Positions 29,883 through 32,402 of a stretch of DNA of 32,402 bases are shown here, in pieces. How positions within the stretch are numbered: the first letter of the stretch is position 1; the number at the start of each line of letters is the position of its first letter. The stretch is from an uncultured bacterium (lineage in GTDB: Bacteria > Bacteroidota > Bacteroidia > Chitinophagales > CAIOSU01). The notes under the pieces are model-generated. The model made no database searches, had not been told where the DNA came from, and saw only the letters and a list, made by a program, of their open reading frames with translations. Both the position numbers and the translations under genes were made by a program. The stretch spans positions 1 through 32,402 of the forward strand of contig CAIOSU010000476.1 in assembly GCA_903861055.1 (NCBI GenBank), in the 5' to 3' direction.

Positions 29883-31712
29883 CTAGTTAACCTTAACCAC
29901 TTGCTTGCGGTAGGTTTGCTTGCCGTTATCTAGTACCAGTATGTAACTACCAGCAGGTAGTTTGCTACCGTTTACGTTGGCAAGGTTTATACCTTCGTTG
30001 CTAAAACCCAGCTCTTGCGAAGCCACTTGCTTTCCAGCAAGGTCATAAAAGTAAGCGGTTACGCTACCTGGTTGTTGCAAAAAGTACTGCACCACAAATT
30101 GGTCGTGGAAAGGATTCGGGAAAGCGCCAACTAGAACCAACTCGGTAGGCTGTGGTGTTTTAATGCCAACCGCAATCCCAGGTAGTTTTGGCGCCAGAGG
30201 CACATTAACTGTGCTTGCTACCGATTGCGTGCCCTGTGTAAGGGTATTTGCACCGTCGTTGGTGTACCAAGCTACACCAAAGGTAGTTGTAGTATCTAAG
30301 GCAGTAATGGTATTTACATAATAGAAATCGGACTGGGTGCGGGTAGCGTTGATGTCTAATATTAAGTAGCCCTTTTTGGTCAAGTCCACATATTTCACGT
30401 GTGGCAATAAAGCGCTAATGGCGCCACTACCAACAGGAAAGTTTCCAGAGCTTGAGGTTACGCTTGTAGTTACAAACTCTACACCTACAGCAGTGCCGGA
30501 ACTCAGCAAATTGTTAGCCCATGACGTATGTATATCGCCTGTTATAACCACCATATTTTCAATATCATTGTTAATGACATTGTTGTAAATCCGGTTACGC
30601 TCGGCTTGGTATCCATCCCATTGGTCGGGGTTTAGTATAGTGCCACCTAAAGCAAGTGGGGCCATCATTACTTGGTTGGCAACAATCTTCCATTGCGTAG
30701 TTGTGTCTTGCAGTTGAAGTTCCAACCAATCAGCTTGGTCAGCGCCTAGTAAAGTCCTGTTAGGGTCGCTAATTACAGCAGTGTTAGAGGTTTCCTCCTC
30801 ACGGCCTTCAATACGGGTATCAATTACCACTACATCGGCCAAATTGCCATAGTTTATGTTGCGGTATCCTCTAAACTCATTAGGAGCAGCTTGGTCGCGT
30901 ATCGGCATCCACTCAAAGTAGGCTGTTTTGCTATTGTTCAATCGGTCACTCCAGTTACCTTCGGTGCCCGGTGTATGGTTTTGTGCACCACCGCTCCATG
31001 AGTTGTTCGCGCTTTCATGATCGTCCCAAATAGTAATAAACGGATAGTTTTGGTGCAAACCACGCAACTGTGCATCCAGATGGTAGTGGCTAAAACGACC
31101 ACGGTAGTCGCTCAGAGTAGTTATTTCGTTTGCGGGCTCGTGATTTCTATCTGGCAGGCTAGAGCCAGCACCATATTCGTAAATATAATCACCTAGGTGT
31201 ATTACGGCATCAAAGTCGTTACGGTGCATTAAGTGCTCATAAGCATTGAAATAACCATTTTCATAGTCAGAGCAAGACACCACTGCAAAACGCAAGTTAC
31301 TTACGTTTCCAGTAGGGGCCGTTTTAGTGCGACCTGTAAGCGAAAAACGGCCGTTATACTCAAACCGATAATAATAAAACGTATTGGCTTGTAGGCCGGT
31401 CACGTCAAGCTTCACCGTAAAATCTTTGGCCGCATCCGTAGAAAACTGGCCTTGCTTTAAAGTGTTGTTAAACAGCGTATCAGTAGCGACATGCCAGTTG
31501 CCGGTAATGGTGCCCGTATCGGGTGTAGTTACGCGGGTCCAGATAATTACGGCATCAGCAAGCGGGTCGCCCGATGCAACGCCATGGTAAAATGGTGCCA
31601 AGGTTGTATCCAAGCTCAAGCGCTTTAAACTGGCATATTCTTGGGCGTGCAATACTGATGGCAAACAAGCCATGGCAAACACTAGACTTAGAAGGTAGAA
31701 ATTTCGAAACAT
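29883..31712 (-). CDS. PhoD-like secreted phosphatase/phosphodiesterase with type IX secretion sorting domain
   Basis: The 609-residue protein has a signal peptide (FYLLSLVFAMACLPSVLHAQ) and the N-terminal PhoD domain YHGVASGDPLADAVIIWTRVT followed by an Ig-like strand set. The metallophosphatase core has metal ligands in VVSCSDY (C147 and D149), HLGDYIYEYG (D175 and Y178), IWDDHE (230-233) and TGDIHTSW (D393 and H395). The last 80 residues, from VGAFPNPF, form a type A T9SS C-terminal domain with SVTAYFYDLAGKQV, LPAGSYILVL and a final KQVVKVN. It is therefore exported to the cell surface or medium, where it probably releases phosphate from phosphoesters. It is transcribed alone. Confidence 0.92.
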   Translation of the reverse strand: MFRNFYLLSLVFAMACLPSVLHAQEYASLKRLSLDTTLAPFYHGVASGDPLADAVIIWTRVTTPDTGTITGNWHVATDTLFNNTLKQGQFSTDAAKDFTVKLDVTGLQANTFYYYRFEYNGRFSLTGRTKTAPTGNVSNLRFAVVSCSDYENGYFNAYEHLMHRNDFDAVIHLGDYIYEYGAGSSLPDRNHEPANEITTLSDYRGRFSHYHLDAQLRGLHQNYPFITIWDDHESANNSWSGGAQNHTPGTEGNWSDRLNNSKTAYFEWMPIRDQAAPNEFRGYRNINYGNLADVVVIDTRIEGREEETSNTAVISDPNRTLLGADQADWLELQLQDTTTQWKIVANQVMMAPLALGGTILNPDQWDGYQAERNRIYNNVINNDIENMVVITGDIHTSWANNLLSSGTAVGVEFVTTSVTSSSGNFPVGSGAISALLPHVKYVDLTKKGYLILDINATRTQSDFYYVNTITALDTTTTFGVAWYTNDGANTLTQGTQSVASTVNVPLAPKLPGIAVGIKTPQPTELVLVGAFPNPFHDQFVVQYFLQQPGSVTAYFYDLAGKQVASQELGFSNEGINLANVNGSKLPAGSYILVLDNGKQTYRKQVVKVN

Positions 31713-31986
31713 ATAGAGCAGGTTTTTAGCTGCTTAAAGTTAAAATTTTATCCTTTGTTTTAGGCATTTTGCTGTGTTAAATATTGGTTACATGCCAATG
31801 ACCGATACAATAAGTAGGCTACAAAAGCATATTAAATAGCCAATTGTTTTATCTATCAACTTTTATCATAAAAGGTTAATAATGAGCGTTTTAGGTTTAA
31901 CCGATTGCTTTGTTAAAGCCCGTTCAACTAAAAAAGGATAGGAAAAATAGTACACCGTAAAAAGAAATTTTTTTATCTTCAATATC
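31713..31986. other. 274-bp AT-rich divergent gap
   Basis: It lies between the start of the phosphatase gene and the start of the pentapeptide repeat gene. I see no ORF with coding character and no perfect TTG-N17-22-TAnnTTTG pair. TAACTTTA on the minus strand at about 31737-31744 is the best candidate box for the phosphatase. Confidence 0.4.
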
Positions 31987-32349
31987 ATGAAAGCATCCGA
32001 ATTACTCAGTCAGATAGAAGCCGGCGAAACTCGTTTTGCGGGCCTGCACATTGCCGGTTCGTTGGCTGGGGCCAACTTGGAGGGTATTATTTTTGAGCAA
32101 TGCTCGTTTTTGGCAGATTTTACGGGTGCCAACCTGAAAGGTGCCAAATTTTTGAAAGGTAACATCAAACGCGCCAACTTTACCGATGCCGACCTTACCA
32201 AAGCCTTCTTTGAATATATGACCATTGATGCGGCCATATTTAGAGGCTCTAAAGCCAGTGATGTTTACTTTAGGGAAAACACCTACGCCGGCGAATATGT
32301 AAGTCAAGACCAATTTGACCAGCGTTTGCGCTACGCTGCCGATTATTGA
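31987..32349 (+). CDS. Pentapeptide repeat protein
   Basis: The 120-residue protein has about ten A(D/N)LXX-type pentapeptides between residues 20 and 90 (SLAGANLEGIIFEQCSFLADFTGANLKGAKFLKGNIKRANFTDADLTKAFFEY), which fold as a right-handed square beta-helix. The cytosolic protein has no signal peptide. Larger relatives mimic DNA and protect gyrase from quinolones; this one is too short and too irregular to infer that, and most such proteins in Bacteroidota have no known role. It starts at the ATG at 31987 and ends 53 bp before the window edge. Confidence 0.85.
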   Translation: MKASELLSQIEAGETRFAGLHIAGSLAGANLEGIIFEQCSFLADFTGANLKGAKFLKGNIKRANFTDADLTKAFFEYMTIDAAIFRGSKASDVYFRENTYAGEYVSQDQFDQRLRYAADY

Positions 32350-32402
32350 GCATCTTTTTGTTAGAATCCTCTTTTTATCGGGACAAGCGTTGTTTTGTTT
32401 GA

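Overview
The window looks like chromosomal DNA of a Bacteroidota bacterium; I cannot resolve the family. The evidence is a secreted PhoD-type phosphatase with a C-terminal type IX secretion (Por) sorting domain, an OmpA protein with thrombospondin type 3 repeats, an ATP synthase operon whose a subunit carries a signal peptide and long N-terminal extension and which lacks atpD/atpC, several promoters of the TTG-N17-22-TAnnTTTG type, and short intergenic repeats of a style common in this phylum. A class II HMG-CoA reductase and a type 2 IPP isomerase point to mevalonate-based isoprenoid synthesis. Genes are dense and I see no insertion sequence, prophage, CRISPR array, tRNA or rRNA.

Layout. 1-2206 (+): a tight cassette of a Crp-like sensor core without HTH, a stand-alone H-NOX haem sensor and a histidine kinase whose N-terminus is an HNOBA domain. 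Together they hold the sensor, PAS-like and coiled-coil modules of soluble guanylate cyclase, split over two proteins and ending in a kinase instead of a cyclase. 2303-6514 (-): an ICMT/NnrU-type methyltransferase, YifB/ComM ATPase, DUF418 membrane protein and an Fnr-like regulator. An FNR-type dyad lies in the gap between the last two. 6732-11945 (-): atpB-E-F-H-A-G with promoter, atpE-atpF hairpins and a terminator. 12229-14523 (+): OmpA/TSP3 outer-membrane protein. 14615-18981 (-): DabA-DabB inorganic carbon uptake pair. 19085-20715 (-): a small secreted protein, a YiiX-like cysteine hydrolase and a lipoprotein. 20914-23059: a cysteine-less ArsC-like protein (+), then a DUF2314 protein, a YgjP metalloprotease and a YkvA protein (-). 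23172-25425 (+): mscL, a ceramidase-like hydrolase and a hotdog thioesterase. 25458-28737 (-): HMG-CoA reductase, IPP isomerase and an alpha/beta hydrolase. 28887-32349: an acyltransferase (+), the PhoD-like phosphatase (-) and a pentapeptide repeat protein (+).

Most of the window is core metabolism and envelope biology. The parts most worth a second look are the split guanylate-cyclase-like NO/O2 sensing cassette at the left edge, and the Fnr-like regulator with a matching dyad upstream of the DUF418 gene. Next come the DAB carbon pump in what otherwise looks like a heterotroph's gene set, the Cys-less ArsC-like protein, and several intergenic hairpins and repeats.
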